Positions 44,072-55,666 of a DNA stretch of 64,000 bases are shown here, one piece after another. The notes below the pieces were generated by a model that was given only the letters and a program-made list of their open reading frames with translations, was not told the origin of the DNA and did not search any database. Positions within the stretch are counted from its first letter, which is position 1. The number at the start of each line of letters is the position of its first letter. Location: the NCBI RefSeq assembly GCF_027943255.1, contig NC_072897.1:41266044-41330043 (forward strand), given 5' to 3'. The position numbers were made by a program, and so were the translations under genes. The stretch is from Anastrepha obliqua. Lineage: Eukaryota; Arthropoda; Insecta; Diptera; Tephritidae.

Positions 44072-44598
44072 AACTAACAAGAAAGCCTTTTATTTGGTAA
44101 AGTGTTCAAGTGAAGCAGTTTCCAGGCATCAACCAAAGAGATAAAAAAAGTGCGTTAGAAATATTTAAGAGAAGAGATTGTTTTCACATTTTCCAACGAT
44201 ATTTTCACGAAAAATTTACAAAATATATATTAATTTTGCAAATGATTGATAACAAGTGAAACAGTGAATAAATGGTGTGAAAAATACACACAATAGAAAT
44301 CGGCAAAAATAATTAATATTTTAGAAGTTTTTACTTAAGATATTTAAGAAAAGAAATTGTTTTCACACTTTCCGTAGATATTTTCAAGAAAAATTTCAAA
44401 AATATATATTATTTTTGCTGATCATTTCCCATTTCTGTTCTGTGTAGTTTTCATTTCAACGCGTGCTCACAGTTCAATTATGTTTTTAAAAGATGGCACT
44501 AACAGTATGTTAATGTGAATTCCAGTTTAAAAACAAGAAAAGTAGCAATCAAGAGCTCAGAGTGACATAAAGAAGACCACTTTGATTCGGTAAAAGAA
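44072..44598 (+). repeat. Helitron leader with an imperfect direct repeat
   Basis: AT-rich, non-coding. A block of ~85 bases (about 44160-44243) with ATTGTTTTCACA, GATATTTTCA and AATATATATTA recurs at about 44338-44425, some 180 bases apart. It is probably the 5' non-coding part of the Helitron. Confidence 0.55.
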
Positions 44599-47500
44599 AT
44601 GCCAAGAGGTAGAAGACAAGCTAACATCGGACGTAATACACGTCACAATAGAAATGTGCAAAATCACCGACAAAATGAAAGTGAGGAAAATCATGCTGAT
44701 AGATTAAGTCAACAAAGAGATCGTACAAGGTCACGTTCTCAAAATCGGCCAATAAATATCAATTCTGTAAATTTGAATGGTGCAGCATTTCAATACAATC
44801 CACAACTTGATTATTCATCTCACAAATACGTTGTCATTGGAAGTATGGATAAAATTTGCGGATTTTTTCAAGCATTGAAATTCAAAACTGAAACACCAGG
44901 CATGTGTTGCGCTGCAGGAAAAGTTCGTTTACCAGACCTACAATATCCGCCCGAACCATTAGCTACATTATTATCGGGAACATCACCCGATTCCAAACAT
45001 TTTCTTGAAAAAATGTCCACATATAATTCATGTTTTCAAATGACATCTTTTGGTGCTGGAAAAATTATAACCGATAACTTCATGCCAACGTTTAAGGTAA
45101 TACATAAACTTCAACGTTCAATAACATTCGCTGACACATCTAATGAATCATTAGATTTTATAGACACAAATTATGGCTTTTTTCAGATTCAAGAGCAAGC
45201 ATATCACTCAATAGGTTCATTACTAGCACTACCCGATCAAGAGTCAACATTTTTGCAAATTTATTTCATTAATGACAACGATGATGAACTTGAAGCACGG
45301 TGTGCATTTTTCAGAAATATAAACAGAGTCATTATGAGAGAGTTACAAGATTTATTACACACACACAATGTTTTGGTGCAAAGTTTTAAAACAACAATCG
45401 AAAGATAGTCATCTGATAATCATAAAATTAAAATTGATGCAAATAAAACGCCTGCCGGCGAACATCGTGGAAGATACAATCAACCAACTTCAAGCAACGA
45501 GGTTGCAATTGTTATATCTGGAGATGAATTTCAACCAAGAGATATTGTTTTGCAAAGAAGAAATGATACACTGCAACGTGTTAATGAAACGCATCGAAAA
45601 TATGATGCATTACAATATCCTCTTATGTTCTGTCGTGGTGAAGATGGCTATTCGATTGATATAAAACAAATAAATCCAGCAAATGGTCAAGAAACAAATA
45701 AAACTGTAAGCGCAATGAATTATTATGCATACAGAATCATTATAAGAGAAAATCAAGAGAATCACATTTTAAAATGTCGTAAATTATTTCATCAGTATAT
45801 TGTTGACATGTATGCGAAAATAGAAACAGAACGATTGAATTACATTAGATTCAACTAAAGAAAATTACGCTGTGACGAATACATACATACATTTACGAGA
45901 TGCAATTAGCAACGATACCAACGTTAATAACATTGGTCAAATGGTAATATTACCTTCATCGTATACAGGCAGTCCAAGGTATATGCATGAATACGCCCAA
46001 GATGCAATGTGTTATGTCAGAAATTATGGTCGACGCGACTTATTCATAACTTTCACATGCAATCCGAAATGGGATGATATTAAGAATCATTTATATACTG
46101 GGCAATCAGCTACTGATAGGCATGACATTACTGCAAGAGTGTTTAGACGAAAGCTAGAGTCTCTAATGGATTTCATTGTAAAACATAAAGTTTACGGAGA
46201 TGTACAATGTTTCATGTATTCTGTGAAATGGCAAAAAAGAGGCTTGCCTCATGCGCATATTTTGATTTGGTTAAAACAAAAACTAACCACAGATAAAATT
46301 GATCATATTATATGTGCTGAAATTCCAGATATAAATGAAGATCCGGAATTACATACTACTATAACCAAAAACATGATTCATGGACCGTGTGGTACGTTAA
46401 ATCAAAATTCTCCATGTATGGTTGATGGTAAAGGTTCAAAAAACTACCCAAGGCAATTAATTGCTGAAACAATGACTGGAAATGACGGATACAATGGATA
46501 ATTGTACCGTAGAAGATCACCAGAAGATAATGGAAAAACAGTCACTGTGAAAATAAATAATCAAGATGTGCAGATCGATAACCGTTGGATAGTTCCGTAT
46601 TCCAAATTATTATCGAAAACATTTAAGGCCCATATAAATGTTGAATATTGTAACTCCGTAAAATCCATCAAATACATATCTAAATATATCAATAAAGGAA
46701 AGGACATGGCAGTAGTTGGAGTTTTAAATCGAAATGATGAAATTACTAATTACCAAATGGGAAGATACATTAGTAGCAACGAAGCAGTTTGGAGAATATT
46801 ATCATTTCCGATTCATGATCGCCATCCAGCTGGTATTCATTTGTCAGTCCATTTAGAAAATGAACAAAGTGTTTATTTCACTGAAAATACTGCTCAAGAA
46901 ATGGCCGAACGACCACCAGCAACAACACTAACTGCATTTTTCAACTTATGTGAAACAGATTCATTTGCAAGAACATTGCTTTATTCAAATGTTCCTAAAT
47001 ATTATACTTAAAATGCATCATAAAGGTCCTGGGTACGAAGGCAACGAGGAATACCTGTAGATGGATATCCAGGTGTTCATTTGGGTGATGCAATCGGACG
47101 ACTTTAAACTGTGCATCCAAGTAAAGTGGAATGTTTCTATTTACGTTTACTCTTAGTTGATATTCCCGGCCCAAGATCATTCGAAAGTTTGAAACGAGTT
47201 AATGGTCATCTTTGTTATACTTATCAGCAAGCATGCAAAGAATTGAATTTGCTTGAAAATGATAATCGGTGAGATGCAACTCATATGGATGCATGTGCAA
47301 CAAGTTCTCCACACCAAATAAGAACACTATTTGCCATTATTATTGCTACATGTTTCCTAGCAAACCCAAAAGAATTGTGGAGTACTTACCAAGAATACAT
47401 GTCAGAAGATATCCTACATCAAGTACGTCGCATTACTGCAAATTCAAATTTGAATTGTACAGATGAATTATATAATGAGGCATTAATTAAAATCGAACAC

Positions 47501-49003
47501 TTTTGCCTGATGATTGCAAATAAAACTCTGAGTGAGTTAGGTATGATCGCACCAAATCGTCCGATGCATGATGCATACAATGCAGAATTAAGACGTGAAA
47601 AAGAATATGATCGAAATGATCTGAACACATTTGTAACAACAAACCTACCAAAATTAAACACAGAACAAAGGCAGGCATATTACACAATTATGGACAATGT
47701 TGCAAATGAAAAAGGTGGAATATTCTTCTAAGATGCACCAGGTGGGACTGGAAAAACGTTTTTGTTGTTAATTTTGGCCACCATTCGATCGCATAATATT
47801 GCATTGGCTTTGGCATCATCTGGAATAGCGGCAACTTTATTGGACGGCGGTCGCACTACACATTCTGCATTAAAGTTACCATTAAATATGCAAGTAAATG
47901 AAGAACCAACTTGCAACATTTCTAAAAATTCTGGAATGGGAAAGGTTTTACAAACATGTAAAATTATTGTATGGGATGAATGTACGATGGCTCATAAAAA
48001 ATCACTGGAAGCCTTAAATAGAACACTGAAAGATTTTCGAAATAATACAAACATATTTGATGGTGCACTAATTCTATTGGCCGGTAATTTTCGACAAACT
48101 TTGCCTGTTATTCCCAAATCAACAGCAGCTGATGAATTGAGAGCGTGCCTTAAATCTTCTAATCTGTGGAGATATGTTCAAAAACTCACATTAACTACTA
48201 ATGTTCGTGTGCAGTTACAGAATGATCCAACTGCTGCTAAATTTTCCGAACATTTGTTGCAAATTGGAAATGGACGAAAGCCAATTGATAAGAATACAGG
48301 CATGATCACACTTCCAACTAATTTTTGTACCGTAACAGAATCAAGAGTACAATTAGTGCAAAATGTATTCCCAAATATTGCACAAAACTATCGAAATCAA
48401 GATTGGCTAAGCGAGAGACCTATATTAGCTGCCAAAAATGTCGATGTCAATGAAATCAATGCCAGTATTTTGACTCAAATTCCAGGTGAAATTGTCACCT
48501 ATAAATCAATTGATTCAATCACTAATCCCGACGATGTAGTGAATTATCCAATTGAATTTTTGAATTCACTTAATTTGCCTGGCTTGCCACCACATCGTTT
48601 GTAATTGATCATTATGTTGCGAAATATGAATCAGCCGAAACTATGCAATGGGATAAGATTAACAGTGAAACGGACAATGAACAATGTAATTGAAGCAACA
48701 ATTTTGAAAGGCAAATTTAAAGGTGAAGATGTTTTGACTCCGCACATTCCAATGATTTGAACAAATTTGCCTTTTGATTTTAAGCGACTTCAATTTGCCA
48801 TTCGCCTTGCTTTTGCTATTACAATCAATAAGTCTCAAGGTCAAACACTTCAATTATGTGGAATTGACCAAACTTATCTATGCTTTGGACATGGGCAACT
48901 GTATGTAGGATGTTCTCGAGTAGGGAAACCATCGTTACTTTATATTTATACACCGCATGAAAATAAAACCAAAAATTTTGTGTATCAGAAGGCTTTAGAA
49001 TAA
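44599..49003 (+). pseudogene. Helitron Rep/Pif1-type helicase, many nonsense codons
   Basis: Nicks and unwinds DNA for rolling-circle transposition. ATG 44599 starts a basic N-terminus. Helitron-like N domain: GFFQALKFKTETPGMCCAAGK, HSIGSLLALPD. Rep: FITFTCNPKWDDI, GLPHAHILIWL (HUH) and SIKYISKYINKGKDMA (two-tyrosine motif). Helicase: LNTEQRQAYYTI, DAPGGTGKTFLL (Walker A), IIVWDECTMAHKK, LLAGNFRQTLPVI, ITINKSQGQTL and GQLYVGCSRVGKP. The frame is broken by TAG 45406, TAA 45856 plus a slip near 45880, TAA 46499, TAA 47009, stops in 47100-47280, TAA 47729 (just before Walker A), TAA 48602 and TGA 48758. Apart from these, the ~1450-residue order is complete. Confidence 0.93.
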
Positions 49004-49146
49004 GTTGTTAGTTTACAATCATTAGAGTAAGTCACTAAAATAAATAAAACATTGTTATTAGAATAAGTTACAAAATAATGGCCGAGCTGAATTAAATGAT
49101 GAAACAAGAAAAAAACAAAGAAGACTTTTCATTTATATTTTTCTTT

Positions 49147-49176
49147 CACCCAGCGAAGCGGGTGAGGGTCCGCTAA
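49147..49176 (+). other. Helitron 3' hairpin and terminus
   Basis: CACCC (49147-49151) pairs with GGGTG (49160-49164) around AGCGAAGC, followed by AGGGTCCG and CTAA. This is the termination signal for rolling-circle transfer. Confidence 0.88.
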
Positions 49177-49244
49177 TTTATTTATAAAAAGAGAAACAAT
49201 TATAAATAATTGCTACGCTTCAATCCAAAGCACTGGCTGTCAGG

Positions 49245-49279
49245 GCCGTCAGCTAGAAAAAAATTAGCTTACTGACGGC
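49245..49279. repeat. Short inverted repeat
   Basis: GCCGTCAG (49245-49252) and CTGACGGC (49272-49279) with inner CTAG/TTAG pairing around an A-run. Meaning unknown; possibly an end of a small element. Confidence 0.5.
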
Positions 49280-49285
49280 ATCAAT

Positions 49286-49806
49286 ATGCCCATTTGCCAA
49301 ACATTTAGTGATTGTGACTATCGTATTACTTACTCAATGGGCGCTATCCACGTGAGCCGAAACCCAAAAAAAAACCACGTCAAAGATAATATAATAAAAG
49401 AATATTATTTGGAAGTTATGCGACGTTTGAGAGAGAATCTGCGTAGGAAACGGCCCAATTTGTGGAAAAAAAACTCATGGATCTTGCACCATGATAACGC
49501 ACCGTCTCACAAGGCTTATACTGTGAACACTGTTTTGACCAAAAACTCGACAAATATCATCGAACAGTCACCGTATCCACTGGATCTAGATCCCTGTAAC
49601 TTTTTGCATTTCCCAAAATTTAAATTGCCACTCCGCGGACGCGGCTTTGAGTCGATGACCTCTTTAAGGAGAATTCTCTGAAGGCGCTGAAGATCTCTTC
49701 AAACGCACTTAAAAAGTGCTGTGATGACTGGACTAATTGTTGGCATATGTGTTTTGCTTTGAATGGAGCCTATTTTGAAGGCAAACAACTAAATTGTGAT
49801 GATTAA
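49286..49806 (+). pseudogene. mariner (DD34D-type) transposase, C-terminal half
   Basis: Frame 49286-49681 shows KEYYLEVMRRLRENLRRK, WILHHDNAPSHKAY (second catalytic Asp), IIEQSPYPLDLDPCNF and FPKFKLPLRG. Thirty-four residues separate the D of HHDNAP and the position of the third Asp, but that position is Asn (PCNF instead of PCDF). Past the stop, KALKISSNALKKCCDDW and ALNGAYFEGKQ continue in a neighbouring frame to about 49800. The N-terminal half is missing. Confidence 0.85.
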
Positions 49807-50167
49807 ACAATTATTTTGTGTTTTATTGAACAATTCCCGGTACTTTTTCGACAGAATATATATATGTACATATGTATATGCTGTGTTCTATATAAATGCG
49901 TATATTTCAATAAATAATTTAATAACATAATTGAAAGTAACGTTTTTGTTTTTATGACGATTTTTGAAAAAGTAGTTATCAAACAAATAAAATTAAAAAC
50001 GCGCTACAAGTATCAGAACGACCTCACACATCAAACTTACATATCGAAGTCACACATCAACTGATCTCTAAAACATATGCTATATTTGCATTACAGCTAG
50101 CCATATTTTTCAATTTCCTGCTCAGTCCACATGATACCGAATTATTCTCATTCTTCGCCAAAGTGAG
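49807..50167. other. mariner 3' end and unassigned sequence
   Basis: AACAATTCCCGGTACTTTTTCGACAG near 49828 resembles a mariner 3' terminus. The rest to 50167 is AT-rich, and I see nothing in it. Confidence 0.4.
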
Positions 50168-51460
50168 TCGCGCAACATGTTTGAGTGGAAAGATGAAAGT
50201 ACTGGCATCCCAGAAGGAAGAAACTACAGGCCGAAATACGTGAGTGCGAGGAGCTCGAGATTCTACCAGAAAGTTCGGCGGCTCGCTGAAAGTTTCAAGA
50301 CCGAGGCATTTTTCTATAAGAGCAAAGACGCCAATCTGGTGACTGACATCCATAGCCTGCTTAAATTATAGACGGATCACTTCTCGAGCTTTTTAAATAA
50401 AGACAACTACGTATGTCATAAAGATGTGAAGGTCCCGATACCCCAATCGTTGACGACGAGACCATCGTTCCGCTGCCCGACCATAACGAGGTGAGAATAG
50501 CGATAATGCGGCTAAAGAACAACAAAGCCGCGGGAGCCGACGGACTGTCGGCTGAGCTATTCAAACTTGGCGGCGAGGAACTGGTAAAGTGCATGCATCA
50601 GCTTATATTCAAAATATGATCGGATGAAAGCAAGCCTGCCGACTGGAATTTAAATGTGCTCTGACGATCCACAAGAAGAGTGATACTGCAATCTGTGCCA
50701 ATTACCGCGGGATTCTTCTTCTTAATTGGCTCGATAACCGCTTACGCGATTTTGGCCGAGATTAACAAAGCGCGCCAGTCGTTTCTTTCTCGTGCTAACC
50801 GGCGCCAGTTGGACACACCAAGTGAAGCCAAGTCCTTCTCCACCTGATCTTTCCAACGCAGAGGAGGCCTTCCTCTTCCTCTGCTACCACCAGCTGGTAC
50901 CGCATCAAATACTTTCAAAGCCGGAGCGTTTGTATCCATTCGGACGACATGACCCAGCCAACGAAGCCGCTGGATCTTTATTCGCTGCGCTATGTCTATG
51001 TCGCCGTAAAGCTCATACAGCTCATCGTTCCATCGCCTGCGATATTCGCCGTTGCCAACGTACAAGGGTCCAAAAATCTTACGCAGAATCTTTCTCTCGA
51101 ACACTCCAAACGTCGCTTCATCGGATGTTGTCATCGTCCAAGCGCGGGATTAGTCTTCTAAATATCGCGGATGAGGTTCTAGCGAACGAATTGTGTGAAA
51201 GGCTGAAGCCTACCGTCAACCAACTGATTGGACCTTATCAGTGAGGGTTTAGACCTGAAAAGAAGGACAATGAAAGAAGAATCGACACACAATGTTTTTG
51301 TGTATTTTAAAGCTGCAGTCGACAGTACGATAAGGAGTTGCTTATATGCCGCGACGTCTGAATATGGTATCCCCGCAAAACTAATACGGCTATGCTAAAT
51401 GCCAGCAGCGTCCTCAGAATTGTGAAGTACCTCTCCGAGCCGTTTTATATCAAACGAGGT
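50168..51460 (+). pseudogene. RTE element fragment, old copy
   Basis: From about 50230 it follows the RTE at 6373-9640: ARSSRFYQKVRRLAESF, KTEAFFYKS, NLVTDIHS, then NNKAAGADGLSAELFKLGGEEL, interrupted at 50715-51143 by a reversed RTE scrap. It resumes with GISLLNIADEVLANELCERL, KPTVNQLIGPYQ (followed by TGA at 51240) and KAAVDSTIRSCLYAA. It ends near 51460 after SEPFYIKRG. Many stops are present. Confidence 0.85.
50715..51143 (-). mobile_element. 5'-truncated RTE 3' end nested in an RTE fragment
   Basis: 429 bp in reverse orientation between two copies of GCGGGATT (50707-50714, 51144-51151). The (CTT)n at the left is the element's 3' repeat. The frame 50742-51134 reads MTTSDEATFGVFERKILRK, GNGEYRRRWNDELYE, IQRLRWLGHVVRMD and RGRGRPPLRW, nearly identical to the end of the RTE protein at 9220-9610. 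Confidence 0.92.
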
Positions 51461-51540
51461 TTATTTATTATAAATTTTATTGTCCGAAATATAGACGTAT
51501 TTGGATTGTTGAAATGCTTCAGAAAAAAACATTTGTAACT

Positions 51541-51656
51541 CACTGTTTGGTCATATTATATGCGCTCTTTTGATCCGCATCATTTGATCCGTTCCTGCAG
51601 ATGTTTGGTCATATTATATGCGCCCCTTTGATCCCCATCATTTGATCCGCCCCTGC
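51541..51656. repeat. Direct repeat of about 62 bp at the BEL/Pao LTR start
   Basis: TGTTTGGTCATATTATATGC begins at about 51537 and again at 51602; each is followed by GATCCxCATCATTTGATCCG and CCTGCA. The first copy may be a duplicated LTR edge. Confidence 0.7.
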
Positions 51657-51841
51657 ATTGTAATTCCCGCAATCATGAACATCAGGTGATTTCGTCCCCT
51701 TCTTTTTGAATTAAGTATGTGTGTATGTATATAAGCATGTAGATCTATATGCAAAATAAAACGGTATACTTTTGGAGTTCACCGATTTATACCGTTTTTC
51801 TCAGCATTGCCGCCGGACAAACAAACGAGTTTGTCCGTACA
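51602..51841 (+). repeat. BEL/Pao 5' LTR (about 240 bp)
   Basis: Starts TGTTTGGTCATATTATATGC and ends GTTTGTCCGTACA. It includes GTATATAAGCATG (about 51727), a likely TATA box, and AAAATAAAACGG (about 51753) with a poly(A) signal. A degenerate primer-binding-like TGCGCCCAATGTAGGGC follows from 51847. No 3' LTR is found downstream of integrase. Confidence 0.65.
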
Positions 51842-51899
51842 TTTTTTGCGCCCAATGTAGGGCACGACATATAGTGTCTCTTAATTTTTTGGTGGCAAT

Positions 51900-53074
51900 C
51901 GCTGATAAACGGATTAAATATTGGTTTAGCAATTACATTTTTCGCAACCGTGGATTTCTGTCAACTTCGCCCATTGAACTCAAGTGCCGACTCGGAATTT
52001 CAGATTACTATTTTAAGCAGGTGTTGGGCTATCAAAGCAAATCGAGAAGCTCGATCCAGAAGACAACGGTCGGGGTGACCTGGAAGACCTCTACGTCATC
52101 ATCCGTTCAAACATCTAAATGCAGCTCGGTGAAGATGAAGATGAACACAATTCAACGTTCCGTGAATCAACAGCAGCAATTCCTGTCTCGCATTCAAAAA
52201 TACCAGCACTAAAGCTACCCGTATTCTGTGGAAGGTACTCAGAATATAAAAATTTCAACGCATCATTCATGCACGTTTTCGGAAATAAGTCAACGCTGTC
52301 TAATATTAAGAAGTTCAACCATCTCCTCAATTGCTTACAAGGACAGGCCTTGGAGACTGTGAAGGCGTTCCAAATCACCAGCGAGAACTACTCAAAGGCA
52401 TTAGACAGATTAAAGTCCCGTTACGACAATAGCACGCTCATCTTCATGGAAACCATCAAGTCGTTATTCGAGCTGCCTTCTGCTGCAAAAGGTGGTGCTT
52501 CTTACAAAGTTTGGTCGACAACGTGTCTGCACTTTATAGTTCTCTGTTGTCAATCGGCTGTGATAAAAACATTTCGCATTTACTGCTCATTCACCTTGTA
52601 ATGGACAAGGTTGATGAAGAAACGCAAAAAAAGTGGAAGGAGTCGTTAGACTTCACATCGCTACCATCTTGGGAACAGTGCGCAAAGATTCTGAAACGGC
52701 GCTGTCAGTTTTTAGAGTCAGCATCGGGCTCCCTCTCGTTTGGTGATTCTGGTAAATCCAGCAACAAACAGGAAAACAGGAATAAGCCGCCACGTAAGGG
52801 CTATTCGTTTTCATGTACAAATCGCTCTTGCGCATTATGTTCTAATTCAGACCACTTGATTGGCAGTTGCTCTCGCTTCAAGCAATTAGAGATCGCTGAC
52901 CGCTTCAAAGTGGTAAAAAGGTTAGGTCTGTGCCTAAATTGTTTGTCTAATAAACACCAACTATCACATTGCTCGTCCGCATTCAGATGTAAACATTGTG
53001 CTCGTTCTCATCACAGCCTACTGCATCGTGCTCCTACTTCAAACAAAATGCATTCAGTATCGTTTTCTACATAA
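51900..53074 (+). pseudogene. BEL/Pao gag
   Basis: Early codons (51900-52200) lie in the frame that contains QQQQFLSRIQKYQH. From 52119 another frame reads IPALKLPVFCGRYSEYKNF, KKFNHLLNCLQGQAL and KALDRLKSRYDNSTL, the DUF1759-type capsid region of BEL/Pao. A slip near 52505 moves to VDNVSALYSSLLSIG, LPSWEQCAKILKRRC and two knuckle-like modules, CALCSNSDHLIGSC and CLNCLSNKHQLSHC. It ends at 53074. Confidence 0.88.
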
Positions 53075-53098
53075 TCACTTGAGCAACCAACGCAACCT

Positions 53099-53605
53099 GT
53101 GAGTACTGCAGCTGCGCACACACATCGAGAAAAATCGCCACACGACCAAGTCATACTAGCAACTGCAGTGGTGCTCATCCGAGATGCGTCTGGCTGTTTT
53201 CAATTGGGTAGAGCGCTACTCAACTCCTGCTCCCAAGTAAATTTTATTACCGAGGAGTTTTCCCGAAAATTGCGCCTCCCAAGAGAAAGGCACCACATTG
53301 AAATCCAAAGTATTGAGGACTCGGTAACATATATTAAACACAAGACATCAGCCACGGTCAAATCTCGAATGTGTGACTATGAATTTAATATCACCTCTTG
53401 GAACTTGCCGGCTAACATTGAACTCGCCGACGAAAATTTCTTTAAGCCAACACGTGTAGACCTACTCATCGGCACAGAAATCTTTTTCGGCATTCTGTCT
53501 ATTGGGCAGATAAAGTTAGCACCTGGGTTACCGCCACTACAGGAGATTTTAATAGGTTGGGTCGTCTCTGGCCGATATAAACGACCTACGGAGAATTCAT
53601 CATAA
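53099..53605 (+). pseudogene. BEL/Pao protease with altered active site
   Basis: The frame continues pol with ILATAVVLIRDASGCFQLGR, then ALLNSCSQVNFITEEF where the family has LLDSGSQ. The catalytic Asp is Asn and the Gly is Cys, so the aspartic protease should be dead. RVDLLIGTEIFF and GWVVSGR follow and fit the DUF1758 layout. The first codon listed is a GTG; the true polyprotein would read through from gag. Confidence 0.85.
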
Positions 53606-53632
53606 ATTTGCCTACTTTCGGTTGAGGAGTCA

Positions 53633-54235
53633 GTGGATGCCAATTTGCAACGTCTCTGGAAGCTGGATGAACCATCAAAGGCAGACATGTGGACCACTGA
53701 GCAAATGAATTGTGAACAAAGTAACATGCAAACCGTGCAGAGAAACATTCGATTATATCGTTACAAACTTACTGCTGATATCGTAAAGATGTACAGACAA
53801 ATTTTGGTGGATAAAAACGATCGCAAATTCCAATACATCTTATGGAGAAGTACGCCCCACGATGAAATACGCACTTACCAGTTAAACACGGTAACATATG
53901 GTACAGCGTCCGCCCCTTATCTCGCTGTACAGAGCCTCAACTACATTGCTGATACATACGAATCGGATTATGCTCTGGGTGCCAGCACAATTAAAACGTC
54001 ATTCTACGTTATTGATATTTTATGCGGTGCCGATACCCTGGCAGAGCTATCGCGAATCAAATACGAAGTCACGGAGATACTGAGGCGTGGTTGCTTCCCT
54101 TTGGCGAAGTGGCTGTCAAACCACCATAAATTTCGAGAAGATGACACCATGAAAGATTTAAATATAGACGAAAGTTTTACAACGAGAACTTTAAGTATAA
54201 AATGGGACCAACTACGAGATATTTTCTTATATTAG
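53633..54235 (+). pseudogene. BEL/Pao reverse transcriptase, deleted and mutated
   Basis: Starts with ANLQRLWKLDEPSKADMWT, then jumps to DIVKMYRQILVDKNDRKFQY, so most of the RT fingers are missing. YQLNTVTYGTASAPYLAVQS is intact. The catalytic box reads FYVIDILCGAD instead of FYVDDIL, so one of the two essential aspartates is Ile. KYEVTEILRRGCFPLAKW follows. The frame stops at 54235. Confidence 0.88.
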
Positions 54236-54258
54236 TTTCTTTTTAGTCGAATCAACCT

Positions 54259-55587
54259 GTGAATGGACGTGGAACTAAGAGATCAATCTTATCTATTGCA
54301 TCAGCACTTTTCGATCCTTTGGGACTTCTCGTTCCCGTTATTATTATTACAAAGATCATATTACAAGAAATATGGCTTTTGAAGCTGAATTGGGACGAGT
54401 CGGTGCCGCAGAACCTACAAACGGCTTGGGAACGATTTATCAAGGACATAGCTCATCTCAGTACGCTCTCAGTTCCAAGGTATTCTGGATCGACAAATCA
54501 CAACTCTTTACAAATTCATGGTTTTTGTGATTCGTCTATTCGAACCTATGGCTGTGCTATTTATCTTCGCTCCAAAGTAACAGAAGGCAAACCTACTGTC
54601 ACCCTTTTGACTGCCAAGTCGCGTGTAGCTCCAATTAATAAGCAATCGTTACCTAAACTCGAGTGGTGTGGCACCTTGCTGTTGGCACGTCTACTGGCAA
54701 AAATAAAACCTCTATTCAACGCCAACACCACTGTATTTCTGTGGACTGATTCACACATTGTGCTATATTGGCTTGAAATGCACTCAGCTACCCTATCAAC
54801 ATTCGTCGGTAATCGAGTGTCAGAGATTCAAGATCTCACAGCAGATGTAAGTTGGCGGCATGTCCCAACAAAGTGTAACCCGGCTGATATCTTGTTACGA
54901 GGCTGTACTGCACTTGAACTAAGCAGTTCAATTTGGTTGTTTTCAGGACCATCATTCTTACAACTTGAACCCGGAAACTGGCCCAGCAATCAGTGTGGCC
55001 AACTCGATATGGAAGAAGTTTCTCGAGAAAAACGTAAGTCAGCTTTTAAAGCAGTAATCGAAGAAAACTACATTTTGAAGGTGCTTGAGAGAAACAGTAC
55101 ATACAATCATTGCTTACGAGTTATAGCCTGGCTATTTCGTTTTCATCAATTAACAAGCAGGCCGCTTGAAACTCACGTAGACAAAGGAACTCTTTCGCCT
55201 CAAGATTTGAAGCAAGCGCTGTGGTGCATTGTTTGGAATGTGCAACAACAGTACTTCGCTGACGAAATACGGCTGATCAACCAAAACAAAATAATATCTG
55301 GGCGACTTAAATTTCTCAACCCGTTTCTGCAGATTCATGGTGGCTTTCGTCTACTACTAGTGGGTGGGCGTCTTAAGCTAGCAGATTTGGCAGATTTTCA
55401 TAAACACCCTACCTTATTGCCAGGAAAATGCCACTTCGTGGAGCTCTATATTCGACATTTACACATCACGCATTACCATGCAGGTGCTAAAGTACTGGTG
55501 GCATTGCTACGTCTTCAATTCTGGGTCATAAATGCAAGAGATATTGCACGTCGCATTGTGAGATCTTGCATACATTGTGTAATATAA
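54259..55587 (+). pseudogene. BEL/Pao RNase H region and integrase N-terminus
   Basis: Open for 442 codons. TKRSILSIASALFDPLGLLVPV and LQEIWLLKLNWDE link from RT. RNase H shows IHGFCDSSIRTYGCAIYL, SLPKLEWCGTLLLARLL and VFLWTDSHIVLYWL. HVPTKCNPADILLRG is the conserved close (usually NPADLASRG). LLVGGRL, LLPGKCHFVELYIRHLH and HYHAGAKVL then form the integrase finger region, with CIHCVI before the stop. The D-E-D acidic positions are present. Confidence 0.88.
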
Positions 55588-55666
55588 TATATAAACCGAA
55601 ATTATTTCAACACCTGATGGGAAATCTTCCTGTATCACGTCTTACGCCATCAAGATCGTTCGCACG

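Larger units (their letters stand above)
44072..49176 (+). mobile_element. Autonomous-type Helitron, decayed
   Basis: Rep/helicase remnants occupy 44599-49003. The 3' end has a stem CACCC/GGGTG and terminus CTAA (49173-49176) followed by T, as Helitrons require. The 5' TC terminus was not found, and the left limit is approximate. The hairpin loop AGCGAAGC is identical to that of the non-autonomous Helitron at 15737. Confidence 0.85.
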
